NCBI RefSeq assembly: GCF_004769235.1
Contig: NZ_RQFG01000012.1
Location: 124,001 to 188,000 of the forward strand
Length of the DNA stretch: 64,000 nt
Direction of reading: 5' to 3'
Origin: Leptospira kanakyensis
GTDB taxonomy: Bacteria > Spirochaetota > Leptospiria > Leptospirales > Leptospiraceae
The translations under genes were made by a program, and so were the position numbers. Below, piece after piece: positions 18,681 through 27,266 of this stretch. The notes below the pieces were generated by a model. That model saw nothing but the letters and a program-made list of their open reading frames with translations, searched no databases and was not told the DNA's origin. Position 1 is the first letter of the stretch, and each line of letters starts with the position of its first letter.

Positions 18681-19748
18681 TTAATTCCCTCTCGACTTTA
18701 ATAATTCAATCATCTTTGGTACTAAATCATCCACAGGAAGGACAAAATCAATGCCCCCTAGTTCTACTGCAACTCGGTTCATTCCGTACACTACCGATGT
18801 TGCTTCATTCTGCGCCAGAGTAATACCACCTTTGGCGTGAATGTTGGTGATGGCTTGTGATCCATCTTTTCCCATACCTGTCATGATCATGGACAAAAGA
18901 TGATCCCCACCGTAAGCTTCCACCAAACTATCAAACAATACTTCAATGGATGGCCTGTGTCCGTTGACCTGGCCCGTATGAGTCAGTTCAATGACACGAT
19001 CTTTTCCTTTTGTGACTACTTTCATTTGGTAATCTCCGGGAGCGATATAAGCAGTCCCCGATTGTACCAAGTCACCTTGTTCCGCTTCTTTCACTTGTAT
19101 TTTAGACAAGGAATTCAATCTATCTGCAAATGCCTTGGTAAACCCCGCTGGCATATGTTGTACCACAAAGATAGGTTTCGCAAAGTCTTCGGGAATACTC
19201 GCAAAGACCGTTTGTAAGGCTTTGGGGCCTCCAGTGGAGGTCCCTATTCCGATAGCGTCTACTTTGATCGGTTTTTGAAAACTTTTATTTAATTGGCGTT
19301 CGGTTCTCTCTGGTTTTGGTAAAGATTCTGGACTCGGAAGTCTGGAATCAGAAAAACCTTTGATTTTTGCGGACAATACCGCAGCCACATCCTCTGGCGA
19401 AAACTGATTTCCGCTGGAAGGTTTCGGAATGAAGTCAACTGCCCCAAGTTCCAAGGCTTTAAAAGTCGCATCGGCCCCGTGTTGGGTGAGAACCGACAGC
19501 ATAATCACATGAGTGGTGAGTTTTAATTTTTTGATTTCTGCAAGTGCAGTGAGACCATCCATAATCGGCATCTCAATGTCCAAAACAATAAAGTCTGGTT
19601 TTAACTTACTGGCTAAATCAATACAGTCCATTCCGGTTTTCCCGGTAGCAATGACCTGCACCTCATCTTTTTTGGTGAGGGCATCACTTAAGATATTCCT
19701 CACAAGGAGTGAATCGTCAATGATAACAACAGTTGGTTTTTTATTCAT
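18681..19748 (-). CDS. cheB: Chemotaxis protein-glutamate methylesterase / glutaminase
   Basis: 355 residues. The receiver domain (1-125) has DD at 11-12 and phospho-acceptor D57. The linker is Pro/Ser-rich. The methylesterase domain carries the triad as GTSTGGP (Ser), VVQHMP (His) and MTGMGKDG (Asp). It removes methyl groups from chemoreceptors for adaptation. The start overlaps the cheA stop as ATGA. Neither cheR nor a chemoreceptor gene is present in the window, so these partners must lie elsewhere. Confidence 0.95.
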   Translation of the reverse strand: MNKKPTVVIIDDSLLVRNILSDALTKKDEVQVIATGKTGMDCIDLASKLKPDFIVLDIEMPIMDGLTALAEIKKLKLTTHVIMLSVLTQHGADATFKALELGAVDFIPKPSSGNQFSPEDVAAVLSAKIKGFSDSRLPSPESLPKPERTERQLNKSFQKPIKVDAIGIGTSTGGPKALQTVFASIPEDFAKPIFVVQHMPAGFTKAFADRLNSLSKIQVKEAEQGDLVQSGTAYIAPGDYQMKVVTKGKDRVIELTHTGQVNGHRPSIEVLFDSLVEAYGGDHLLSMIMTGMGKDGSQAITNIHAKGGITLAQNEATSVVYGMNRVAVELGGIDFVLPVDDLVPKMIELLKSRGN

Positions 19749-22700
19749 GATTTATGGATGAGTTCTACCAGTTCATCAAAATCAGGTAGGAAAACCAAAA
19801 CACCAATTAGGTTACTACCTTGGTGGTTAAATTCTGTATGCATGGACAAAAACTTGGTTCGTTCTGGTTTTACAATGTCAATGACATCCATAAAACTTCC
19901 CGTAATCATTTCTGGAACCGAAGGTAAAACTTCCTTTTTTAATTTATTCGAAAGGGAATTCATCACACTCGAACAAACAATATTGGAAATTTCAGATAAA
20001 ACAGAAACCATATCCTCAGAAAGTTTATGACTACTTCCTTCCGCATATTTTGCATCTTCAGAACCAAGTAACTCTTTTGCAATTTCCGATCCATTTTCTT
20101 CTGAAAACATCATAAGAAGGTTTCCGTTGAGATCCCCTGTCATACGAATTTTCATTCCAAAAAACTGATCCATCGAATAACGAAATTCTTTGGCTAGTCC
20201 CTCTCGATCGGTGAGTGTAATTTCAGGAATAAACAATTCTACTTCTTTACCAACTAACTGAGAAAGTACGACACCGGCATTCATCATACCAGTGTTCACA
20301 ATGTTCTCTAGTTTTTTGATATCTTTAGAAGACATGATTTCGTTGATTGCATCTGAATTTAGTGCTGCCACTTGGTTCAAACGTTCTTCTTTTTGTTCCA
20401 CAAAACCTTTGATGATTTCTGCGGCTTGTTCTCTTTCAGTCAATTTGACGTTTTCTATTTTTGCTACGTCTGCCAAACGATGGATTTCATCAGTTTTGTG
20501 ATCGATTACAAGTGTTGCCGTGGCTGATTTTGAAGATTCACCAGAATTTCCATTCACAACCGTTTCCGTTTTGATTACTTCTGTTGTGATTTTGAGGTTT
20601 GTTGCAGGTTCTTCTGCATATACCTCTTCTTTTGGAACAATGACATGTTTTTCGATTTTATGTTTATCTTTTTTAACACGTGATTTGTCTTTAGCACGTA
20701 ACTCAATCAACTTCGCATTATAACGATTTGTAGGATGATTTGACTTGAACATCAGTTCTGAATCAGACATTTCTAGAGAACGAATCGTGGAAGCACGTTT
20801 CATCATTTCACCAGCGACTAACTGATCAGACCAGTCCACTTTATCTGCGGCAATTTCCACAAGACCAGGGATATCTAAAACGAGGATGATGGTTCCATCC
20901 CCCATAATTGTGGCCCCTGTTAAACCTTGGATGTCTTTGAAGTTTTTACCAAGTGACTTAATTACGGTTTCATGTTTACCAATGAGATCATCTACCATAA
21001 ACCCAAGTTTTCTTGTTTTATAATTTACGATGACAACTGGAACTTCCACCATTTCTTGTTTGTCTGCAAGTCCAAGAATACGATTCAAACGATAGATCGG
21101 TAATACCTCACCTCGTAGGTTGATGATCTCGTGCCCTTCTAGAGTGGTAATTTGGTCTAAGTTTACTTTGATGGTTTCGGAAACTTCAGAAAGTGGGAAC
21201 GCATAAACTTCCTCTTCCATAATCACAAGGATAGAAGGAATGATAGCAAGTGCTTGTGGGAAAGATAAGGTGAATGACGATCCCTTCCCTTCTTCCGAAT
21301 GGATGAGAATTTTGCCTTTAAACTCTTCGATGAGTTTATTCACAACATTCATACCGACACCACGGCCGGAAATATCAGAAATTTTATCAGCGGTAGAAAA
21401 TCCTGGAGCAAAGATAAACTGGAAGATATCGGACTCAGAAAGATTCTGCGCATCCGATTCGTTTACAAGCCCACGTTCAATGGCTTTTTTAAGGATTTTA
21501 TCTTTGTTCAAACCCTTACCATCATCACGGATTTCCACAAGGATATTGGAACCACCTTGGTAGGCATTGAGTTCGACAGTTCCTTCTTCTGGTTTGCCGG
21601 CTGCTTTCCTTTCCGCTGGTGATTCAATTCCATGGTCTACGGAATTACGAATGAGATGGATGAGTGGTTCTCCAATCGCATCGATTACTTTTTTATCGAG
21701 TTCTGTGTTTTCACCGCGAAGGACAAGGTTAACTTGTTTGCCTGTTTCCAACGAAAGGTCACGGATAAGTCTCGTAAACCTGTTGAATACAGACCCAATC
21801 GGAACCATTCGGATGTTCATAATTCCAGTTTGTAGGTCTTTGGAAATTCGATTGATTTGGTCGATTTTCCCTTTGAGTTCATTGAACAAAGAATCTTCAC
21901 CGAACTGCGCCACTAAATCATCATAGATTTTTTGGAATCCAGAGTTAGTAATAACAAGTTCTCCCACGTTATTCATGAGTTGGTCTAGTTTGTCAGAAGA
22001 AACCTTGATGGTTCTCATCACTACTTTAGAATCAGTAACCGCCTTATCAAAGTTACCAGCCCCGCGAACACCATGTTTATCTTCTAAATCATGATTGCCA
22101 TTGGATGAACCTGCTGCAGCGGAAACTGGTGTTGTATCTGATCTTTTTTCTAAGGCTTCCATTTCCGTTTCAGGAAGTTTGAGTTCCTCTATCACGAGAG
22201 TGTCCACCATATCAATATTACACTGCACATGTAACTCATGTTTGTTTAATTTTGTAACAGTTACAAAGGAAAGCGCAAAACTACCTTGGCCATTGTCCAA
22301 AGCATCTTCGGAAGGATTACATTTGATGATTACACCTGATTGTTTTACCGACTGTAAAATGAGCAGAAGTCTTAAGTTCTGCATAGGAGTTTCATCTTTT
22401 AACTTCAAGTTGACGAAAAAAGCAAATAGATCGTTATCTTCTTTTAAGGACTGGCGAACTTCAGAAATCTCTTCATCATTTAAACTGATAGAGGAAGAAT
22501 TAGAACTAACTGGTTTGGAAGGACTACTTGCCTTCGAACTGCTACTCGATGCACCTGAGGATTGATTTGGTTGTGCTTCGTAGTCCTGGAGTTTTTTGAT
22601 CATGTCAGTAAAAGGTGTTTCTACCTTTACACCATTGGCCACACCTTCTATCACTTGTTTGATGAGATCAAAACATTCAAACAATAAATTGACCAAATTA

Positions 22701-22954
22701 ACATTGATCTCGAGGCTTCCTTCTCTAATTTTTTGGAGAAGGTTTTCCATTGTATGAGATAAATCAGAAAGATTGTAAAGACCAACGAAAGCAGAGGAAC
22801 TTTTTAAAGAGTGTGCTGCTCGAAAGATATCGTTAATGATTTCAGGGTTTTCATGATCCTTTTCGAGTTTTACCAAATTAGAATTTAATTCTTCAATTTG
22901 ATCCTCGGATTCTTCCAGGAAAACTTCTGTGTATTCGCCTAAAATTCCAGCCAA
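19745..22954 (-). CDS. cheA: Chemotaxis histidine kinase CheA with C-terminal CheC-like phosphatase domain
   Basis: 1069 residues, several hundred longer than a typical CheA. Order of parts: P1 Hpt with His48 in AAHSLKSSS; Ser-rich linker; P2-like region (about 160-265); P3 dimerisation (312-385); P4 ATPase with IRNSVDHG (N437), RDDGKG and SGRGVGM; P5 CheW-like (570-705); a charged linker (706-840); and a C-terminal region (about 845-1069) with two pseudo-repeats like CheC/CheX. The second repeat keeps E988-x2-N991 (SEISN), the CheC catalytic pattern. In the first, the Glu position is Asn884 (NIVN). It would phosphorylate CheY and CheB, and may also dephosphorylate CheY. Coupled to cheB by ATGA. 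Confidence 0.93.
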   Translation of the reverse strand: MAGILGEYTEVFLEESEDQIEELNSNLVKLEKDHENPEIINDIFRAAHSLKSSSAFVGLYNLSDLSHTMENLLQKIREGSLEINVNLVNLLFECFDLIKQVIEGVANGVKVETPFTDMIKKLQDYEAQPNQSSGASSSSSKASSPSKPVSSNSSSISLNDEEISEVRQSLKEDNDLFAFFVNLKLKDETPMQNLRLLLILQSVKQSGVIIKCNPSEDALDNGQGSFALSFVTVTKLNKHELHVQCNIDMVDTLVIEELKLPETEMEALEKRSDTTPVSAAAGSSNGNHDLEDKHGVRGAGNFDKAVTDSKVVMRTIKVSSDKLDQLMNNVGELVITNSGFQKIYDDLVAQFGEDSLFNELKGKIDQINRISKDLQTGIMNIRMVPIGSVFNRFTRLIRDLSLETGKQVNLVLRGENTELDKKVIDAIGEPLIHLIRNSVDHGIESPAERKAAGKPEEGTVELNAYQGGSNILVEIRDDGKGLNKDKILKKAIERGLVNESDAQNLSESDIFQFIFAPGFSTADKISDISGRGVGMNVVNKLIEEFKGKILIHSEEGKGSSFTLSFPQALAIIPSILVIMEEEVYAFPLSEVSETIKVNLDQITTLEGHEIINLRGEVLPIYRLNRILGLADKQEMVEVPVVIVNYKTRKLGFMVDDLIGKHETVIKSLGKNFKDIQGLTGATIMGDGTIILVLDIPGLVEIAADKVDWSDQLVAGEMMKRASTIRSLEMSDSELMFKSNHPTNRYNAKLIELRAKDKSRVKKDKHKIEKHVIVPKEEVYAEEPATNLKITTEVIKTETVVNGNSGESSKSATATLVIDHKTDEIHRLADVAKIENVKLTEREQAAEIIKGFVEQKEERLNQVAALNSDAINEIMSSKDIKKLENIVNTGMMNAGVVLSQLVGKEVELFIPEITLTDREGLAKEFRYSMDQFFGMKIRMTGDLNGNLLMMFSEENGSEIAKELLGSEDAKYAEGSSHKLSEDMVSVLSEISNIVCSSVMNSLSNKLKKEVLPSVPEMITGSFMDVIDIVKPERTKFLSMHTEFNHQGSNLIGVLVFLPDFDELVELIHKS

Positions 22955-22972
22955 TGTCGTATCCCTTTCTCT

Positions 22973-23476
22973 TTACTTTACGGTTGAAACAAAATCAACA
23001 ATTTGTTCCAAATCCAAATTTAAAATCAAATGGTCTTCGTATCTCGAGACCGACTCAACCATCTTACTGTAGTTTAGCGACAAATCATCGGTTGTATAAC
23101 TAATAAAATCTTTTTGGATTTTTACAACTTGTTTGACTTCATCAACAAGGACACCAATCCGTTTCTCCTCTAACATAATGACGATGATTCGGGAGATTGG
23201 GAAAATTTCAGAATCCGTTTCATGGAATCTTTTTTTCAAATCTAAGATAGGTATGATTTCTCCACGAAGGTTGATCACACCTAAAATGTAATCATCTACG
23301 TTTGGAATTCTTGTGATGAGAACTGGTTTTAAAATTTCATGAACCAACAACAATCGAATTCCAAAGAATTCTTTATCAATGGTAAAAGTAAGGAACTGTT
23401 CCAAGTCTCCCAGATCGGACTCTTGTTCCATTTTGGTTTTTTCCGCCAGGGATGTGAGTAATGTTTCTTGGTCCAT
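22973..23476 (-). CDS. cheW: Chemotaxis coupling protein CheW
   Basis: 167 residues. A CheW SH3-like fold is indicated by QFLTFTIDKEFFGI, VDDYILGVINLRGEIIPILDL and IGVLVDEVKQVVKI. About 20 extra polar residues precede the domain. It links chemoreceptors to CheA and lies 18 bases upstream of cheA on the same strand, heading the che cluster cheW-cheA-cheB-cheY. Confidence 0.92.
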   Translation of the reverse strand: MDQETLLTSLAEKTKMEQESDLGDLEQFLTFTIDKEFFGIRLLLVHEILKPVLITRIPNVDDYILGVINLRGEIIPILDLKKRFHETDSEIFPISRIIVIMLEEKRIGVLVDEVKQVVKIQKDFISYTTDDLSLNYSKMVESVSRYEDHLILNLDLEQIVDFVSTVK

Positions 23477-23512
23477 ATGCTACCGTGAATCGTGTCAGAA
23501 TCCTACATGGAT

Positions 23513-24097
23513 TCAATCTAAAAACGAATGAATCTGGGTTTCCGTAATCATTTTTCCTATTTTTAGATCGTGACTTTCTTCTAGGAATGGGACGGGAAAA
23601 AGTTTGGAAAAACTGAGTCCGATGGCTTTCTTTTGAAGAGATTCTACATTTAAAATGCGATCATAATACCCGCCACCTCGGCCAAGTCGGTATCCCCTTT
23701 CATTGAATCCGAGAGCGGGAACAAGAATCAAATCCGCATCTTCTACGGAGATCTCCTCATCACCTACGGGTTGAAAAAGGCCGATCGCATTCTTTTCAAA
23801 GGAAAAAGGACGAATGAATTTTAGAACTTTTCCATCCTCCATCCGAGGGAAGTACCATTTGGCAGAATGCCTAGCTTCAATAAATCCCGTTGGCCTAGGA
23901 AGTGGTGAAGATTCAATGATGGGAAGCACATCCACCTCTAAGGATAGGTCTGGAGAATAAGTAATGATTTTGGATTTACCTTGTAAAAGGGGAAACAACC
24001 TCTTTAAAATAGCGGCTTCATGGTCTTCCCTTTCTGGCAAACTCAGAAGATTCTTTTTTAGAATCTCTCTAGCATCTTTTTTGGAAATTGGATTCAA
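23513..24097 (-). CDS. 5-formyltetrahydrofolate cyclo-ligase family protein
   Basis: 194 residues from a TTG start that overlaps the zapA stop as TTGA. LVPALGFNERGYRLGRGGGYYDR is the family signature, containing the glycine loop that binds ATP and folate. KDAREILKKNLL near the N-terminus is the usual opening. It converts 5-formyl-THF to 5,10-methenyl-THF. Linkage to zapA resembles the common zapA-ssrS-ygfA neighbourhood of proteobacteria, but I did not find a 6S RNA here. Confidence 0.9.
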   Translation of the reverse strand: MNPISKKDAREILKKNLLSLPEREDHEAAILKRLFPLLQGKSKIITYSPDLSLEVDVLPIIESSPLPRPTGFIEARHSAKWYFPRMEDGKVLKFIRPFSFEKNAIGLFQPVGDEEISVEDADLILVPALGFNERGYRLGRGGGYYDRILNVESLQKKAIGLSFSKLFPVPFLEESHDLKIGKMITETQIHSFLD

Positions 24098-24411
24098 AAA
24101 TGATCCCCGATGATCCCTTCTTCCAATAGAGAGATGATCTTTTTGGTTCTTTCTTCTAGTTCTGGAATTTCGCTCGTTTTAGCTGAAACTTCTTTCATTT
24201 GAAAGAGTTCATCCGCCAAATTGAGTGCACAAAGTACGGCAAGTTTTGTTTTGGAAGCAGAGGGAAGTGCCTTTGACAATTCTAAGAGACGTGATTCCAC
24301 GTAATCCGCCACCTCAGAGATATACCCTGAGGAAGCTTCACCAACAATGGTATAGGTTTCACCAAAGATTTGTTTGGTTATTTTTTGAGGTTGTGGGGCA
24401 GATTCTGCCAT
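24094..24411 (-). CDS. zapA: Cell division protein ZapA
   Basis: 105 residues. ITKQIFGETYTIVGEAS matches the N-terminal beta part of ZapA. It is followed by VADYVESRLLELSKALPSASKTKLAVLCALNLADELFQ and a C-terminal coiled-coil helix. ZapA cross-links FtsZ filaments at the division site. It lies five bases after a coiled-coil gene that could be its ZapB-like partner. Confidence 0.88.
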   Translation of the reverse strand: MAESAPQPQKITKQIFGETYTIVGEASSGYISEVADYVESRLLELSKALPSASKTKLAVLCALNLADELFQMKEVSAKTSEIPELEERTKKIISLLEEGIIGDHF

Positions 24412-24416
24412 AAAAA

Positions 24417-25058
24417 TTATTTAGGATCGTCTTCGATAATTAAAAAATCATCGTCGTCATCCGCATCAAAGACACTGATCGCTTCGTCGTCATCGTCAAT
24501 GATGATATCATCATCTTCGTCGATTTCTACAGTAGGAACTTCTTCTTCTGATTCTACAGCGACTTCTTCTTTTTCAAACGATGCAGCTGCCGGTGGTTTT
24601 TCCAAAACTTCTTCTGTTTGGAACTCAGATTCATCTTCATCAAGTAAAATGATTTCGTCGTCTTCTTCTGCCGCTAAACTTGGGCTCAAAGCAGCTGCTG
24701 CACCCGCGGCCGCCACTGGTTCTACAGGAGCCGAATCGGGGCTTTGCGTTTTGGGAGTAGAACTTCCTGTGGTAGGAAGGCCATCCAATCGACCGAGGAG
24801 TTGGTGGACTTTGGATTCCAAAAGTCCTTCCCTTTCTCGGAGTTTGTTTAACTCTTCATTTGCATCTTGGAGTTGGGTGCGAAGTGTTGTCAGTTCGCGC
24901 TCTTTCTCCTCCATTGCGAGCTTCATCTGGTCATTTTCCGCGCGGAGGGTTTCGTTTTCAGTCTCCAGGCGTGCGTTTTCTGTTCTTAGGTCTTGGATGA
25001 GTTCCAAAGCCTTAACAACTTTACTTTCTAGCTCTTCAATGGTTTCGATTTTTAACAT
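24417..25058 (-). CDS. Coiled-coil protein with acidic tail (ZapB-like candidate)
   Basis: 213 residues. Residues 1-90 form an unbroken heptad coiled coil rich in Glu, Leu, Asn and Thr (IEELESKVVKALELIQDLR and on). A Pro/Ala/Ser linker and a C-terminal tail dominated by Asp and Glu (DDDDDFLIIEDD near the end) follow. The short coiled coil next to zapA is what a ZapB-like division factor would look like, though ZapB itself is only about 80 residues. The acidic tail may interact with basic proteins. Function is inferred from shape and position only. Confidence 0.75.
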   Translation of the reverse strand: MLKIETIEELESKVVKALELIQDLRTENARLETENETLRAENDQMKLAMEEKERELTTLRTQLQDANEELNKLREREGLLESKVHQLLGRLDGLPTTGSSTPKTQSPDSAPVEPVAAAGAAAALSPSLAAEEDDEIILLDEDESEFQTEEVLEKPPAAASFEKEEVAVESEEEVPTVEIDEDDDIIIDDDDEAISVFDADDDDDFLIIEDDPK

Positions 25059-25072
25059 GATAACAATCCGAT

Positions 25073-25101
25073 GGAATAGAATAGCCGAGCCATTCTATTC
25101 C
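25073..25101 (-). other. Strong hairpin between rplT and the coiled-coil gene
   Basis: The perfect 10-bp inverted repeat GGAATAGAAT/ATTCTATTCC extends inward through further pairs to a three-base loop. On the transcribed strand no T tract follows, so it looks like an RNA-stabilising or processing stem, or a partial terminator, rather than a full intrinsic terminator. It separates the ribosomal genes from the division genes. Confidence 0.6.
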
Positions 25102-25115
25102 AATCAAGCACTAAT

Positions 25116-25469
25116 TTACTTAGCGACTTTCGTTTTTTCTACGATGGCGTTGAATACTTCTTTGTGGTTGTAAGCAAGGTCAGCCAAAGTTTTACGATCT
25201 AAGTTGATTCCGTGTGTTTTGAGTGCATGGATGAATTTTGAATAAGACATTCCATTTTCTCTTACTGCGGCATTGATTCTCGTAATCCAAAGTTTACGGA
25301 ATTCGGACTTTTTCTTTCTACGGTCACGGTATGCCCATTGACCAGCTTTCATCACTGCAGATTTTGCAGTTCTGAAAAGTTTAGAACGTCCGCCTCTAAA
25401 ACCTTTTGCTTTAGCGAGAACTTTTTTTCTACGATTCTTATGGATGGTTCCGTTGACTGCGCGTGGCAT
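25116..25469 (-). CDS. rplT: Large subunit ribosomal protein bL20
   Basis: 117 residues, normal length. [29 protein letters not shown] and [23 protein letters not shown] are typical L20 sequence, very basic. It binds 23S rRNA early in assembly. It follows rpmI by three bases in the conserved order infC-rpmI-rplT. Confidence 0.97.
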   Translation of the reverse strand: MPRAVNGTIHKNRRKKVLAKAKGFRGGRSKLFRTAKSAVMKAGQWAYRDRRKKKSEFRKLWITRINAAVRENGMSYSKFIHALKTHGINLDRKTLADLAYNHKEVFNAIVEKTKVAK

Positions 25470-25472
25470 CGT

Positions 25473-25673
25473 TTAACCTCCGTAAGGTAGAAGTTTTTCT
25501 ACACGGTTATAGTCGGTTTCGTGGATGAGGTGCATTCCACGGCTTTGGTGTTTCATCTTAGGAGATTTTTTCTCTAAGATATGTCGTCGGAACGCACAAC
25601 CGCGTTTAATTTTACCAGACTTGGTAAACTTAAAACGTTTGGCTGCTGCCCTGTTTGTTTTTAGTTTATACAT
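25473..25673 (-). CDS. rpmI: Large subunit ribosomal protein bL35
   Basis: 66 residues. [25 protein letters not shown] and the later [16 protein letters not shown] are characteristic of L35, small and highly basic. It lies between infC and rplT. Confidence 0.97.
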   Translation of the reverse strand: MYKLKTNRAAAKRFKFTKSGKIKRGCAFRRHILEKKSPKMKHQSRGMHLIHETDYNRVEKLLPYGG

Positions 25674-25681
25674 AGTTGTTT

Positions 25682-26245
25682 TTATCCTTTAGCTTTCTCA
25701 CTAATTGGGTTCATCACGACCACTATCGTCTTTCCGTCGTGTACCGGCATTTTTTCGGGAGAGGCATGCTCTTTTAGGTCCTCGACAAACCGGTTAACAA
25801 TATTCATTCCAATTTCAGAGTGAACCATCTCTCTGCCTCGGAATCGAAGAGTCACTTTTACTTTATCACCCTTTTGCAAGAATTCTAAAGCATGACGCTT
25901 CTTAATCTCGAAGTCATGGTTATCAATCCGCGGGCGGATTTTAATTTCTTTCACCGTGACAACGTGTTGTTTCTTTTTCGCTTCTTTCGTTTTTTTAAGA
26001 AGTTCGAATTTGTATTTTCCAAAATCGATCAGCTTACAGACGTGAACATCCTGGTCTCCCGAGACTTCCACCAAATCAAGGTTAGCTTCCTTAGCTCTTC
26101 TCAGAGCTTCGTCCAGAGTAACGATGTCAGACCCTTCGTCAGAGACGAGACGGATCGATGCTACATTGGTAATTTGTTCGTTAATTCTGATGTGGGCGAA
26201 TTTATCTTGGTTTGGGTTCCCTCTAGGGTTGGGCCGTTTCTGCAT
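25682..26245 (-). CDS. infC: Translation initiation factor IF-3
   Basis: 187 residues. The N-terminal domain has [19 protein letters not shown], the linker is [19 protein letters not shown], and the C-terminal domain holds [35 protein letters not shown]-3 keeps 30S subunits free and checks the initiator codon. The start is a plain ATG with an in-frame stop just upstream, not the AUU used for autoregulation in enterobacteria. A hairpin overlapping its ribosome-binding site (26252-26282) could regulate it instead. Confidence 0.96.
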   Translation of the reverse strand: MQKRPNPRGNPNQDKFAHIRINEQITNVASIRLVSDEGSDIVTLDEALRRAKEANLDLVEVSGDQDVHVCKLIDFGKYKFELLKKTKEAKKKQHVVTVKEIKIRPRIDNHDFEIKKRHALEFLQKGDKVKVTLRFRGREMVHSEIGMNIVNRFVEDLKEHASPEKMPVHDGKTIVVVMNPISEKAKG

Positions 26246-26251
26246 TCAGTC

Positions 26252-26282
26252 TCCGAAATTTCTTTCAATTTCCAATTTCGGA
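26252..26282 (-). promoter_or_regulatory. Hairpin overlapping the infC ribosome-binding site
   Basis: The perfect 9-bp inverted repeat TCCGAAATT/AATTTCGGA has a 13-base loop. The 3' arm on the mRNA ends inside GGAGA (26254-26250), the Shine-Dalgarno of infC, so folding would hide part of it. It may attenuate translation. Only the inverted repeat is seen; the effect is inferred. Confidence 0.5.
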
Positions 26283-26335
26283 CGAAAATCCAGGCGAGCA
26301 AGTACATTTCTTTCTTAATTTTGGAAGGAAGTGAG

Positions 26336-27253
26336 TTATAGGGATCCGGAGGGCCCTTCCCAAGCAACTAGTTCTAAATACAAGGATTCTGATTCTAAAA
26401 TCTCAGGCAAAATAGGAACAAGGGAGACCAAATCCCCGTGATTTCCCATTCCCATACAAGACCCACCGTGACAAAGCCTACCCTCTTTTGTATAAAGGGC
26501 ATATTGGATCAAATGGTCGAAGGTTTTGGTCTGGTTTCTGGGAGATTGGGACTGGACGAGGGCAAGATAGGTCAAACCTTCACTTTCCCTACGTTCCAAC
26601 CGGATTCGGACTCGGTTTTCTTTTGTTAAGGTATCGCTCGCAAAAAGTAGATCCCCTTTTCCTGGATTCCATTTCTGGAAACTATAGGATCCGACCACTC
26701 CCCCTTCCCGTTTCCATTCATACCTGGTTTCATTTTTTAGTTTGGTATGAGAGAGAACCACGGCTTCTTTGGGCCTACGGTCTTCCCAACCGTAAGAGGT
26801 GATACTGACAGAAGCCCTAGCAATTTCGGTAATGGGAAAAGGAAAACGGCTCCAAAGCCCCGGGACATCGTAACTCTCCCAAGGTTGGACAATGTGTTCG
26901 CAAGTTTGGCTTGCGAGAAGTCTATCTTTGGTATCATAAAAACTAGCAGCCACATACAAAGCGACAGGACAATCACCCAGGTTTTCTCCCCCAGTGATGA
27001 CAATGCTTGGGCAATCAAATTTAAGATCACGACCAAGCCCATCTACAAACTGCATAGGACTTACCTTCCAACCCACAGTCAGCCCATCTGCAAAGGGCAA
27101 AAGCTGCATGGGAATGGCATCAAACGCATCACGGGCATCATACGGTGGATGGATGGGAAGATCCAAATAGTATGCAACCGGACTGGTTTGTTTGGTGGTG
27201 AGAAGGTTTAGAGGCACTGGAGGGATTGTAAGATCCCCCCAAATGTCAGTCAA
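26336..27253 (-). CDS. Conserved-looking protein of unknown function
   Basis: 305 residues from a TTG start, 13 bases after thrS; the next ATG is near residue 49. The sequence is rich in aromatic residues and beta strands, with no signal peptide, no membrane helix and no motif I recognise. Two Cys near the end (GRLCHGGSCMGMG) could bind a metal or form a disulfide. It is embedded between thrS and infC and surely cotranscribed with them, but that says little about its job. Confidence 0.65.
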   Translation of the reverse strand: MTDIWGDLTIPPVPLNLLTTKQTSPVAYYLDLPIHPPYDARDAFDAIPMQLLPFADGLTVGWKVSPMQFVDGLGRDLKFDCPSIVITGGENLGDCPVALYVAASFYDTKDRLLASQTCEHIVQPWESYDVPGLWSRFPFPITEIARASVSITSYGWEDRRPKEAVVLSHTKLKNETRYEWKREGGVVGSYSFQKWNPGKGDLLFASDTLTKENRVRIRLERRESEGLTYLALVQSQSPRNQTKTFDHLIQYALYTKEGRLCHGGSCMGMGNHGDLVSLVPILPEILESESLYLELVAWEGPSGSL

Positions 27254-27266
27254 GAAATTTCTTTAT

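Noticed and set aside
23476..23513. 6S RNA between the zapA/cycloligase genes and cheW
   Set aside because: The gap is far too short and no 6S-like fold is possible there.
24370..25173. Long Ser-rich open frame on the plus strand
   Set aside because: It is the antisense of the coiled-coil/acidic gene; runs of Ser arise from reading Asp/Glu codons backwards. No ribosome site or family motif.
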